A stretch of 64,000 bases of DNA, from assembly GCF_022899355.1 (NCBI RefSeq), contig NZ_JALJCK010000013.1:124001-188000 (forward strand), written 5' to 3'. Position 1 is the stretch's first letter, and every line of letters starts with the position of its first letter. The notes under the pieces are model-generated. The model made no database searches and was not told where the DNA came from. It saw only the letters and a program-made list of their open reading frames with translations. Positions 16,652-24,899 of the stretch are shown in pieces. The DNA comes from Shinella yambaruensis (lineage in GTDB: Bacteria; Pseudomonadota; Alphaproteobacteria; Rhizobiales; Rhizobiaceae). Both the position numbers and the translations under genes were made by a program.

Positions 16652-17701
16652 ATGTCCCTGAAATCCTGCCTCGGCGCGGCCTTTGCCGCCGTCGCCCTTC
16701 TTGCGTCGCCCGCGGGCGCGCAGGATGCGGAAAAGACGCTCTATTTCTACAACTGGACCGACTACTACCCGGTCGAGCTTCTGGCGAAGTTCGAGAAGGA
16801 GACGGGCATCAAGGTCATCCTCGACGGCTATGACAGCAACGACACGCTGCTCGCCAAGCTGCAGTCGGGCGGTGCCTCCTACGATGTGATCGTGCCCAGC
16901 GATTATGTCATCCCCGGCCTTGTCAAGGACGGGCTGCTGATGAAGATCGACACGCATGCGATGTCGAACTACGCCCATATGAAGGATGCCTTCAAGAACC
17001 CGGAATTCGACCCCAGGCACGAATATTCCGCGCCCTATCTGTGGGGCGTCACCGGCCTTGCCTATGACAGCGCCCAAGTGCCGGGCGGCATGCTGGAGCC
17101 GAGCTGGAAGGAGTATTTCGAGCCGCGGCCGGAGCTCGCCGGCAAGATTGCCGCGCTCGACACCGCAAGCGACGAGATCCTCGCCGCCTCGCTCTATCTC
17201 GGCATTCCGCAGTGCACGGAGAGCAACGAGGATGCCGCCCGCATCCTGGCGCTGTTGCAGGCGCAGAAGGAGAAGCTGAAGCTCTACAGCTCCGACAGCA
17301 CCGTCGACCGCATGGCCTCGGGCGAGGTGGCGATGCACCATCTGTGGAACGGCGCCACGGCGCGGGCCACCGCCCAGCGCGATACGATCCGCTTCCTCTA
17401 TCCGAAGGAGGGGACGCCGATGTTCCGTGACAATTTCGCGGTTCCCGCCAATGCGCCCCATCCGGAAAACGCGAAGATCTTCATCAACTGGATGATGGCG
17501 CCGGAAAACGCCGCGGCCGTCTCCAACGCCATCGCCTATGCCAATGCCATGAAGTCCGACGAGTTCCTGAGCGACCAGTGGCGCAAGATGGATGCCATCA
17601 ACATGCCCGAGGATTTCGCCTCGCGCCTCGTGGCCACGCAGGATTGCAACGGCAAGGCCCGCGAGCTGCGCGACCGCATCTGGACGCGCCTGAAGGGTTG
17701 A
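16652..17701 (+). CDS. potD: Spermidine/putrescine-type periplasmic binding protein (PotD-like)
   Basis: 349 aa. The signal peptide (1-24, ending AGAQD) is followed by TLYFYNWTDYYPVELLAKF, the PotD/PotF opening strand, and YDVIVPSDYVI. It captures the substrate in the periplasm. Aromatic and acidic residues usual in the polyamine pocket are present (NWTDYY, YDSND), but specificity cannot be assigned. GGAGGAG lies before the ATG, 15 nt after potC. Confidence 0.9.
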   Translation: MSLKSCLGAAFAAVALLASPAGAQDAEKTLYFYNWTDYYPVELLAKFEKETGIKVILDGYDSNDTLLAKLQSGGASYDVIVPSDYVIPGLVKDGLLMKIDTHAMSNYAHMKDAFKNPEFDPRHEYSAPYLWGVTGLAYDSAQVPGGMLEPSWKEYFEPRPELAGKIAALDTASDEILAASLYLGIPQCTESNEDAARILALLQAQKEKLKLYSSDSTVDRMASGEVAMHHLWNGATARATAQRDTIRFLYPKEGTPMFRDNFAVPANAPHPENAKIFINWMMAPENAAAVSNAIAYANAMKSDEFLSDQWRKMDAINMPEDFASRLVATQDCNGKARELRDRIWTRLKG

Positions 17702-17714
17702 CGCCGCAGAGACC

Positions 17715-17737
17715 GCGCGGCCCTTCGCGGGCCGCGC
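17715..17737. terminator. Hairpin between convergent potD and dadA
   Basis: GCGCGGCCC-N5-GGGCCGCGC, a perfect 9-bp G+C stem in the 46-nt gap between convergent genes. It can work in both directions. Confidence 0.65.
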
Positions 17738-17747
17738 CGGTGCGATT

Positions 17748-18998
17748 TCAGGCGTAACGCGCGACGGCGAGGTCGGTGGCGTCGATCTCCGGCTTCCGGC
17801 CGGAAACGAGGTCGGCGATGACGCGGGCCGAGCCGGAGCTCATCGTCCAGCCGAGCGTGCCGTGGCCGGTGTTGAGGAAGAGGCCGGCGACCTTGGTCGG
17901 GCCGATGATGGGCGTGCCGTCCGGCGTCATCGGGCGAAGGCCCGACCAGAAGCTCGCCTTCGACACGTCGCCGCCGGGGAAGAGATCGGTGACGGAATGC
18001 TGCAGCGTCAGGCGGCGGGGTTCGCCGAGGTCGTTGGTATAGCCGGAGATCTCGGCCATGCCGCCGACGCGGATGCGGTCGCCGAGGCGGGTGATGGCGA
18101 TCTTGAAGGTCTCGTCCATCACGGTCGATTCCGGTGCGCGCGCGGCATCGGTGATCGGGATCGTCAGCGAATAGCCCTTGACCGGATAGACCGGCAGGCG
18201 GATGCCGTGCGGGCGAACGAGGAGCGGCGAGAAACTGCCGAGCGCGACGACCACGGCGTCGGCCGCGAGCACTCCGTGGGCGGTGACGACGCCGCGGACA
18301 CGGCCGCCGTCCACGTCGAGCCCCCGGATGATGCTGCCATAGTTGAAGGTGACGCCGAGTGCCGCGGCCTTCGCCGCCAGCGCATTGGCGAACTTGAAGC
18401 AGTCGCCGGTCTCGTCCTTCGGCGTCAAAAGGCCGCCGACGATCTTTTCGCGCACATGTTTCAGCGCGGGTTCGACGCGGATGCAGCCCTCGGGGTCGAG
18501 CACTTCATAGGGAAAGCCGTCGGCGGCGAGCGCCTTGACGTCCTTGGCCGAGGCGTCGAGCTGGGCTTCGGTGCGAAAGAGCTGCAGCGTGCCCTGCATG
18601 CGCTCGTCGTAGGTTATGCCGGTTTCCGCGCGCAGCGCGGCGAGCGAGATGCGGCTGTAGTCGGCAAGGCGCAGCATGCGGCTCTTGTTGAGGGCATAGC
18701 GGGCCGAGGTGCAGTTGCGCAGCATCTGCGTCATCCAGGACAGCATGGCCATGTCGACCTTGGGGCGCAGGATCAGCGGCGCATGCTGCATGAACAGCCA
18801 CTTCATCGCCTTCATCGGAATGCCGGGCGCGGCCCAGGGCGAGCAATAGCCGAAGGAGACCTCGCCGGCATTGGCAAAGCTCGTCTCGAGCGCCGGGCCG
18901 GGCTGGCGGTCGACGACCGTGACCTCGTGGCCGGCGCGGACAAGCTGGTAGGCCGAGGTGACGCCGACGATGCCGGCGCCGAGAACGATGACTTTCAT
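17748..18998 (-). CDS. dadA: D-amino acid dehydrogenase small subunit
   Basis: 416 aa. The FAD-binding motif [15 protein letters not shown] is at the N-terminus, followed by the DadA-typical [19 protein letters not shown]. Near the C-terminus [18 protein letters not shown] closes the FAD site. It oxidises D-amino acids, chiefly D-alanine, to 2-oxo acids and passes electrons to the respiratory chain at the membrane. It lies 27 nt downstream of alanine racemase on the same strand, giving the classic racemase plus dehydrogenase module for L-alanine use. Confidence 0.93.
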   Translation of the reverse strand: MKVIVLGAGIVGVTSAYQLVRAGHEVTVVDRQPGPALETSFANAGEVSFGYCSPWAAPGIPMKAMKWLFMQHAPLILRPKVDMAMLSWMTQMLRNCTSARYALNKSRMLRLADYSRISLAALRAETGITYDERMQGTLQLFRTEAQLDASAKDVKALAADGFPYEVLDPEGCIRVEPALKHVREKIVGGLLTPKDETGDCFKFANALAAKAAALGVTFNYGSIIRGLDVDGGRVRGVVTAHGVLAADAVVVALGSFSPLLVRPHGIRLPVYPVKGYSLTIPITDAARAPESTVMDETFKIAITRLGDRIRVGGMAEISGYTNDLGEPRRLTLQHSVTDLFPGGDVSKASFWSGLRPMTPDGTPIIGPTKVAGLFLNTGHGTLGWTMSSGSARVIADLVSGRKPEIDATDLAVARYA

Positions 18999-19025
18999 GA
19001 TGTCCTCATTGGGGAAGAAAATGGC

Positions 19026-20156
19026 TCAGCGGTACTGCCGCCGGTAGCGTTGGCCGAGGCCGGTCAGGATTTCGTAGGCAATGGTGCCGGCATCGCGCGC
19101 CACGTCCTCAAGGCCCTGGTTGGGGCCGAGGATCTCGACGCGGCTGCCGAGCGTGAGGCGGCCCTCCGGCAGGGCGGAGATGTCGATCGTGATGCTGTCC
19201 ATCGACACGCGCCCGACGATGGGCAGTCGCACGCCGTCGCAATAGGCGGCGCCCCGGCCCGAGAGGCTGCGGGGCAAGCCGTCGGCATAGCCCGCGGCGA
19301 TGGTGGCAAGGCGCGCCGGACCGGCCGTGACATGGCTGGCGCCGTAGCCGACGCGCGTGCCGGAGGGCACGCTGCGGGTCTGCACCACGGCGACGTCGAG
19401 GCTGACGACCGGCTCCATCGGGTTCGCCCGGCCGGCGGTCGGCGCGCCGCCATAGAGCGCGATGCCGGGGCGGGCAAGCACGCCGTGATAGGCCTTGCCG
19501 AGAAAGATGCCGCCCGAATTGGCAAAGCAGACGTCGAGGCCGGGAAATTCCGCCGCAACGCGCTCCATCTCGGTGCGCTGGTCTTCGTTCTGTTCGCTCT
19601 GCGCATCGTCGGCGGAGGCGAGGTGGCTCATCAGGAACAGGACGTCGATGCCGCCGGCGCTGACGAGGCCGGCAAGCGCCGCGCGCTCCTCCGGCGGCAC
19701 GCCGAGGCGCGACATGCCGGTGTCGAATTGCAGCCCCGCCGGCAGCGTGCGGCCGAGGGCCTTCGCCATGCCGCTCCACGCGTGCCACTGTTCCAGCGAA
19801 TTGACGACCGGTACGATGTTGTCGCGGGCACAGGCGTTTTCGTTGCCGGGCTGCAGGCCGTTCAGCACGAAGACCGCGGCGTCGGCCGCCAGAAGCGGGC
19901 GCAGGCGAAGCGCCTCGACGAACTGCGCGACGAAGAAGTGGCGGCAGCCATGGGCGTAGAGTTTCTCGGCCACCCAGCCGGCGCCGAGCCCGTAGGCATC
20001 GGCCTTGACGACGGCAGCCGCGCGCGCCGGGGCGACCTCGGCGGCGAGCTTTTCATAGTTGCGGGCGAGCGCCCCGAGATCGATGCCGAGATAACCCGAT
20101 GCGCCGTCGATCACGGTCGTTCCGCCGGTCCTGTCCCGTAGTATGCCGCCGTCCAT
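19026..20156 (-). CDS. alr: Alanine racemase, catabolic (DadX-like)
   Basis: 376 aa. The PLP lysine lies in VVKADAYGLGAG (about residue 39). The second catalytic base is the Tyr of RVGYGASHV (about 260), and a C-terminal SMDSITIDI stretch is typical of the family. It interconverts L- and D-alanine in the cytoplasm. Operon position upstream of dadA and a divergent Lrp-type gene indicate the catabolic DadX role, although sequence alone does not separate it from a biosynthetic Alr. GGAGGGGG lies 6 nt before the ATG. Confidence 0.92.
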   Translation of the reverse strand: MDGGILRDRTGGTTVIDGASGYLGIDLGALARNYEKLAAEVAPARAAAVVKADAYGLGAGWVAEKLYAHGCRHFFVAQFVEALRLRPLLAADAAVFVLNGLQPGNENACARDNIVPVVNSLEQWHAWSGMAKALGRTLPAGLQFDTGMSRLGVPPEERAALAGLVSAGGIDVLFLMSHLASADDAQSEQNEDQRTEMERVAAEFPGLDVCFANSGGIFLGKAYHGVLARPGIALYGGAPTAGRANPMEPVVSLDVAVVQTRSVPSGTRVGYGASHVTAGPARLATIAAGYADGLPRSLSGRGAAYCDGVRLPIVGRVSMDSITIDISALPEGRLTLGSRVEILGPNQGLEDVARDAGTIAYEILTGLGQRYRRQYR

Positions 20157-20281
20157 CCCAAGCCCCCTCCGTTGCGCGAAGCCTAGTGAAACGATCGTGA
20201 AATTGCCGAGGAAACAGCGATTGATTATTGCGTCAAAGCATGATTTTTGAACGAAACGACCACGATCTGGAATGATCTGCC

Positions 20282-20746
20282 ATGGCCGCCCTCGACGCGA
20301 TCGACCGCAACATCCTCCGGCTCCTGCGGCTTGATGCGCGCATGAGCAATGCCAGCCTTGCGGCCGATGTCGGCCTTTCCCCGTCCGCCTGCCTTCGCCG
20401 GATCAAGCTGATGGAGCAGGCGGGCGTCATTCGCGGCTACACGGCGCTGGTGGACACGTCGAATGTCGAGGCGAGCATCGCCGTCATCATCAACATCACG
20501 CTGGAGCGACAGACGGAGGACCATCTCGACCGCTTCGAGGCGGCGGTGCGCAAGCATCCGGAAATCCGCGAATGCTTCCTGATGACGGGCGGTTCGGACT
20601 ACCTGCTGCGCGTCGAGGTGGCCAATGCGGGCGAGTTCGAGCGCATCCACAAGGAAATCCTCTCGGCCATGCCGGGTGTCTCGCGAATCCATTCGAGCTT
20701 CGCGATCCGCAACGTGCTGGCGACGCGGCCGCGGGGGCGGCGATAG
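20282..20746 (+). CDS. Lrp/AsnC-family transcriptional regulator
   Basis: 154 aa. N-terminal helix-turn-helix (DRNILRLLRLDARMSNASLAADV, then SPSACLRRIKLME) and C-terminal RAM/AsnC ligand domain (VRKHPEIRECFLMTGGSDYLLRV). It is transcribed divergently from alr-dadA with 125 nt between starts, so it is the probable alanine-responsive activator of that operon (DadR/BkdR-like). Length and domain order are normal. Confidence 0.88.
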   Translation: MAALDAIDRNILRLLRLDARMSNASLAADVGLSPSACLRRIKLMEQAGVIRGYTALVDTSNVEASIAVIINITLERQTEDHLDRFEAAVRKHPEIRECFLMTGGSDYLLRVEVANAGEFERIHKEILSAMPGVSRIHSSFAIRNVLATRPRGRR

Positions 20747-20761
20747 GCGCCATCTCGGGCG

Positions 20762-21511
20762 TCAGGTCCGGCCGCCGTAGTATTTCTCCGCGATGCCGCG
20801 GGCGGCGGCGGCGGCCTTGCGGCCGATCTCGTGCATGCGGGCCATGTCGGCGCGCGCGGTCGGCGCCGCCACCGCCAGCGCGCCCATCGGCCGCCCGCCG
20901 GGCGTGAGGATCGGCGCTGCGGCGCTGATGACGCCGATCTCGAAGCCCTGCTGGCTGATCGAATAGCCCCGCTCCACCGTTTCGCGCAGGAGCGTGCGCA
21001 CGGCGCCCGCATCCGTGGCCGTATGGGCGGAAAAGCGCTCCAGCGGCCGCGCCAGCGCACGGTCGATCTCGCCGGGCGGTAGGAAGGCGAGATAGGCGAG
21101 CCCCGAAGCGGTGGCATGGAAGGGCAGCACGGCCCCGGGATCGACGATCACGCGGTGCGCCTGCGCGGAATCCTCCACATGGATGGTGGAGAGCCGCCCG
21201 CCGGAAAATTCCGACAGGTGCACCGTCTCGCCGGCCTCTTCCGCCAGCGCCTTGACGAAGGGGGCGGCCACGGCGACGAAGGGGAAACGCGCCTGGCGCA
21301 GGCGCGCCAGCCGGACGGGTGCCGCGCCGAGACGGTAGCGGCGCGTCTCCTCGTCCTGTTCCACGAAGCCGTGTCTTTCCAGCTCCACCAGAAAGCGCCG
21401 CGCCGTCGCCTTGTCGAGCGCGGAAAGCCGCGCGAGGTCGCTGAGGCCGATATCCTTGTCGAGTTCGGAAATCAGGTCGAGGAGGGAAAGGGCCTTTCCG
21501 ATGGTGCTCAT
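20762..21511 (-). CDS. IclR-family transcriptional regulator
   Basis: 249 aa. N-terminal winged helix (IGKALSLLDLISELDKDIGLSDLARLSALDKATARRFLVEL, shown here only to mark residues 3-43) and C-terminal IclR effector domain with GLAYLAFLP near 145 and SISQQGFEIGVISAAAPI near 195. The ATG at 21511 has GGAG 6 nt upstream; the earlier TTG at 21547 has no comparable signal. It is divergent from the APC permease operon and sits beside a GGTTCA-N5-TGAACC palindrome repeated at the decarboxylase promoter, so it is the candidate regulator of the whole island. Confidence 0.87.
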   Translation of the reverse strand: MSTIGKALSLLDLISELDKDIGLSDLARLSALDKATARRFLVELERHGFVEQDEETRRYRLGAAPVRLARLRQARFPFVAVAAPFVKALAEEAGETVHLSEFSGGRLSTIHVEDSAQAHRVIVDPGAVLPFHATASGLAYLAFLPPGEIDRALARPLERFSAHTATDAGAVRTLLRETVERGYSISQQGFEIGVISAAAPILTPGGRPMGALAVAAPTARADMARMHEIGRKAAAAARGIAEKYYGGRT

Positions 21512-21600
21512 GCTGCGCTCCGCGGCGTTGTGTCTGTCTTCTCGCAAGGAGCCAGTTCCCGCTTTCTGCCTTTCCTGTTCCGCACGCGCGACATATCGAG

Positions 21601-21681
21601 ATACTTAACATGAGAAATAACTTGACGGCGGAACTGGCTTTTGCAAATCTATAATTAAAATACTGGTTCAAATATTGAACC
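21601..21681 (+). promoter_or_regulatory. Conserved promoter/operator module A (permease operon)
   Basis: Ordered blocks: ATACTTAACATG at 21601, TAACTTGAC at 21618-21626, TTGCAAATCTATAAT at 21641-21655, and the 17-bp palindrome GGTTCA-N5-TGAACC at 21665-21681. The same blocks at nearly the same spacing occur on the minus strand at 26618-26537, before the decarboxylase. The palindrome is the best candidate for the IclR-family operator. The blocks are directly visible; which protein binds is inferred. Confidence 0.75.
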
Positions 21682-21781
21682 TCAAGGAAAATGTTTCGTG
21701 GGAACCGCCGTCGCCTCGGCACGGCATCGGACAAGCGGCTGCCGGACGCATGAAGGCGGCCGCCAGGATGGGAGCAAGATC

Positions 21782-23233
21782 ATGACAGAACACAGCGTGC
21801 CGCCCGGCGGCGCGAACCAGTTGCGCAAGAACAGCCTCGGCGTCGGGGCGGTCACATTCCTCGTCGTCTCGGCGGCCGCGCCGCTGACGGCGGTTGCCGG
21901 CGGCGTGCCGCTGTCGATGATGCTGGGCAACGGCCCGGGCATTCCGCTGACCTTCGCCTTCGTGACGACGGTGCTGCTGCTCTTCGCTATCGGCTATGTC
22001 GCCATGGCCCGGCATATCAGCAATGCCGGCGCCTTCTATGCCTATACGGCGCAGGGCCTCGGCGGCCTTGCCGGCGGCGCCGCGGCGCTCGTCGCCATCC
22101 TCGCCTACAATGCCATGCAGATCGGCGTCTTCGGCCTGTTCGGCGCCGCCACGGCCGGCTTCCTCGCCGGCTACGGCCTCGACCTGCCCTGGTGGGTCTG
22201 GACCTATATCGGCATAGCCCTCGTCGCGGTCTTCGGCTATCGGCGAGTGGATTTTTCCGCCCGCGTGCTCGCTGTGCTCGTCGTGCTGGAATATCTCGTC
22301 GTGCTGGTCATAGACGCCGCCATCCTCGTGAAGGGCGGCGACAGCGGCCTTTCCGCCGCGCCCTTCACGCCGTCGGCCTTCTTCTCGGGCACGCCGGCCA
22401 TCGGCATCCTGTTCTGCTTTGCCGCCTTCATCGGCTTCGAGGCGACGACCATCTACAGCGAAGAGGCCCGCGAGCCGGAAAAGACCGTGCCGCGCGCCAC
22501 CTACATCTCCGTTCTGATCATCGGCCTCTTCTACATGCTGACCTCCTGGCTGATGGTCAACGGCGCGGGCGTCGACAAGCTGGTGCCGGAAATCCAGGGC
22601 CTCGCCGACCCGACCACCTTCCTCTTCGGCCTGGCGGACCGCTATGTCGGCGGTGGCATCACTACCATCATGAGCATCCTCTTCATCACCAGCCTCTTTG
22701 CCGGCGTCGTCGCCTTCCACAACGGCGTCGCCCGCTATCTCTACGTCGCCGGCCGCGAGGGCCTGCTGCCCAGAGCGCTCGGCGTCACCCATCCGGTGTT
22801 CCAGAGCCCGCATGCCGGCTCGGTCGTGCAGACGGTGATCGCCGTCGCCGTCGTCGCGCTCTTCGCCTTCACAGGGCAGGATCCGGTGCTGGCACTGTTC
22901 TCCTGGCTCACCAATGTCGGTACGCTGGCGATCATCCTGCTGATGGCGCTGACCGCCTTCTCCATCGTCGCCTTCTTCGGCCGCAATCCGGGCCTCGAAG
23001 GCAACCGCGTCGTCACGACGGTTCTGCCGGTGCTGACGGGCCTTATCCTCCTGGCGCTGGTCTTCTACATTGCCACGAATTTCGGCGCGCTGGCCGGTGC
23101 GGAGGGGGCGCTTGCGGTGTTCCTGCCGGGCCTCGTGCTGATCGCCGCGATCATCGGCCTCCTGTGCGCCTTGCGCCTGAAGGCGGGCGATGCCGGTGCC
23201 TTTGCCCGGCTCGGCGTCCGCCGGGAAGTGTGA
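21782..23233 (+). CDS. APC-superfamily amino acid permease
   Basis: 483 aa with twelve hydrophobic segments. N-terminal GVGAVTFLVVSAAAPLTAVAGGVP is the substrate-site helix of APC family members close to APA/ABT-type amino acid permeases. FIGFEATTIYSEEAREPEKTVPRATY (about residues 215-240) is the diagnostic TM6 to loop segment. It imports an amino acid or amine across the inner membrane with protons. It is first in an operon with the aldehyde dehydrogenase, 46 nt away. Confidence 0.88.
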   Translation: MTEHSVPPGGANQLRKNSLGVGAVTFLVVSAAAPLTAVAGGVPLSMMLGNGPGIPLTFAFVTTVLLLFAIGYVAMARHISNAGAFYAYTAQGLGGLAGGAAALVAILAYNAMQIGVFGLFGAATAGFLAGYGLDLPWWVWTYIGIALVAVFGYRRVDFSARVLAVLVVLEYLVVLVIDAAILVKGGDSGLSAAPFTPSAFFSGTPAIGILFCFAAFIGFEATTIYSEEAREPEKTVPRATYISVLIIGLFYMLTSWLMVNGAGVDKLVPEIQGLADPTTFLFGLADRYVGGGITTIMSILFITSLFAGVVAFHNGVARYLYVAGREGLLPRALGVTHPVFQSPHAGSVVQTVIAVAVVALFAFTGQDPVLALFSWLTNVGTLAIILLMALTAFSIVAFFGRNPGLEGNRVVTTVLPVLTGLILLALVFYIATNFGALAGAEGALAVFLPGLVLIAAIIGLLCALRLKAGDAGAFARLGVRREV

Positions 23234-23239
23234 GAATCC

Positions 23240-23261
23240 GGGTGGCGCTCCGGCGCCACCC
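23240..23261 (+). terminator. Intercistronic hairpin between permease and aldehyde dehydrogenase
   Basis: GGGTGGCGC-tccg-GCGCCACCC, a perfect 9-bp stem with a tetraloop, 6 nt after the permease stop and 18 nt before the next ATG. It is probably an mRNA-stability or attenuation element rather than a full stop. Confidence 0.55.
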
Positions 23262-23279
23262 GTCCTTGAAGGAAAGACC

Positions 23280-24758
23280 ATGCAGGAAAAGATCGAAGCG
23301 CTCCGCAACCTCGCCGTCGCGCCGCGGGCGCTGTTCATAAACGGTATCCGGCAGGACCCGGCGGATGGCGCGGTGCTGGATGTCGTCTCGCCCATCGACG
23401 GGCGCAGGCTGACGACCATCGCGGATGCCGGCGCGGAGGATATCGACCGGGCGGTGAAGGCCGCCCGCGTCGCCTTCGAAAGGGGCCGCTGGGCGAAGGC
23501 GGTGCCGGCCGAGCGCAAGCGGGTGCTGCTGAGGATCGGCGAGCTGATCGAGAAACATGCCCTGGAACTCGCCGTGCTCGGCGTGCGTGACAACGGCACC
23601 GAGATTTCCATGGCGCTGAAGGCCGAACCCGGCAGCGCCGCCGGCACGTTCCGCTACTATGGCGAGGCGATCGACAAGGTCTATGGCGAGATCGCGCCGA
23701 CGGCCGGCGACATCCTCGGCCTCGTCCACCGCGAGCCGGTCGGCGTCGTCGGTGCCATCGTGCCGTGGAATTTCCCGCTGATGATCGGCGCGTGGAAGAT
23801 TGCCCCGGCGCTTGCGGCCGGCAATTCCGTCGTGCTGAAGCCGGCGGAGGCCGCCTCGCTGACACTGCTGCGCCTTGCCGAACTTTGCGCCGAGGCCGGG
23901 CTGCCGGAGGGCGTGCTGAACGTCGTGACCGGCCGTGGCGCGGTGGCCGGGGAGGCGATGGGCCTGCATCCGGATATCGACGTGCTGGTCTTCACCGGCT
24001 CAGGCCCCGTCGGCCGGCGCCTGCTCGAATATTCCGCCCGTTCCAACCTGAAGCGTGTCTATCTGGAGCTCGGCGGCAAGTCGCCGAACATCGTCTTCGC
24101 CGACGCGCCGGACCTCGACCGCGCGGCCAAGGTCTCGGCCTATGGCATCTTCCGCAATTCGGGGCAGGTCTGCGTGGCCGGCTCGCGGCTGCTCGTCGAG
24201 CGCTCCATCGCGGAGGAATTTTCGCAGAAGGTGGCCGAGATCGCCGCCGCGATGACGGTCGGCGATCCGCTGCTGTTGACCACCGAGGCGGGCGCCGTCT
24301 CCAGCGAGGCCCAGCTCGGCAAGAATCTCGGCTTTGCCGAACAGGCGCTTTCCGAGGGCGCCAGGCTGCGCACCGGCGGCAAACGTGTCCTTGCCGAGAC
24401 CGGCGGCTTCTACATGCAGCCCACCGTCTTCGACGTCACGCCGGACATGACGCTCGCCCGCGAGGAGGTTTTCGGGCCGGTCCTCTCCATCATCCCCTTC
24501 GACAGCGAGGAGGAGGCCTTGCGCATCGCCAACGGTACGGATTACGGCCTCGCCTCGGCCGTGTGGACCGCCGACCTGTCACGGGCGCATCGCATGGTGC
24601 GCGGCATCCGCGCCGGCGTTGTGCATGTCAACACCTATGGCGGGGCCGACAACACCGTGCCGCTCGGCGGCGTTCGCCAGTCCGGCAACGGGCACGACAA
24701 GTCCCTGCACGCGCTGGACAAGTATCTCGACCTGAAGACGGCCTGGATCCAGCTCTAG
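23280..24758 (+). CDS. NAD(P)-dependent aldehyde dehydrogenase
   Basis: 492 aa, normal family length. PWNFPLMIGAWKIAPALAAGN (about 160-180), FTGSGPVGRRLL, the general-base Glu in LELGGKSPNIVF (about 263) and the nucleophilic Cys in SGQVCVAGSRLL (about 297) are all present. It oxidises an aldehyde to a carboxylate in the cytoplasm. It is closest in feel to gamma-glutamyl-gamma-aminobutyraldehyde or betaine aldehyde dehydrogenases (PuuC-like), so it may act on the aldehyde formed from an amine by the neighbouring PLP enzymes. Confidence 0.92.
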   Translation: MQEKIEALRNLAVAPRALFINGIRQDPADGAVLDVVSPIDGRRLTTIADAGAEDIDRAVKAARVAFERGRWAKAVPAERKRVLLRIGELIEKHALELAVLGVRDNGTEISMALKAEPGSAAGTFRYYGEAIDKVYGEIAPTAGDILGLVHREPVGVVGAIVPWNFPLMIGAWKIAPALAAGNSVVLKPAEAASLTLLRLAELCAEAGLPEGVLNVVTGRGAVAGEAMGLHPDIDVLVFTGSGPVGRRLLEYSARSNLKRVYLELGGKSPNIVFADAPDLDRAAKVSAYGIFRNSGQVCVAGSRLLVERSIAEEFSQKVAEIAAAMTVGDPLLLTTEAGAVSSEAQLGKNLGFAEQALSEGARLRTGGKRVLAETGGFYMQPTVFDVTPDMTLAREEVFGPVLSIIPFDSEEEALRIANGTDYGLASAVWTADLSRAHRMVRGIRAGVVHVNTYGGADNTVPLGGVRQSGNGHDKSLHALDKYLDLKTAWIQL

Positions 24759-24759
24759 A

Positions 24760-24898
24760 ACCGATCGACATTCAGTCCATGCCGGTCTGCAAATGGCGCT
24801 TTTCCGCGCTTCCGGTGCTCACATACGTTCAGTACGCTGTGCTCCGGGTCGCGGAAAACCACCATTTTCGCCACGGCCTGAACTGAATGTCGATCGGT
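24760..24898. repeat. RIME-like long intergenic palindrome
   Basis: The 141-nt gap between two convergent genes is a single large hairpin. The outer arms ACCGATCGACATTCAGT (24760-24776) and its perfect complement (24882-24898) enclose further paired blocks: ATGCCGG/GGCC, AAATGG/CCATTT and TTTTCCGCG/CGCGGAAAA. It has the size and symmetry of the Rhizobium intergenic mosaic elements dispersed in Rhizobiaceae genomes. It should also act as a bidirectional terminator. Confidence 0.7.
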
Positions 24899-24899
24899 C

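Noticed and set aside
21512-21547. Upstream TTG start for the IclR regulator
   Set aside because: No ribosome site, and the extra residues lie before the family's normal N-terminus; ATG 21511 has GGAG at 6 nt.
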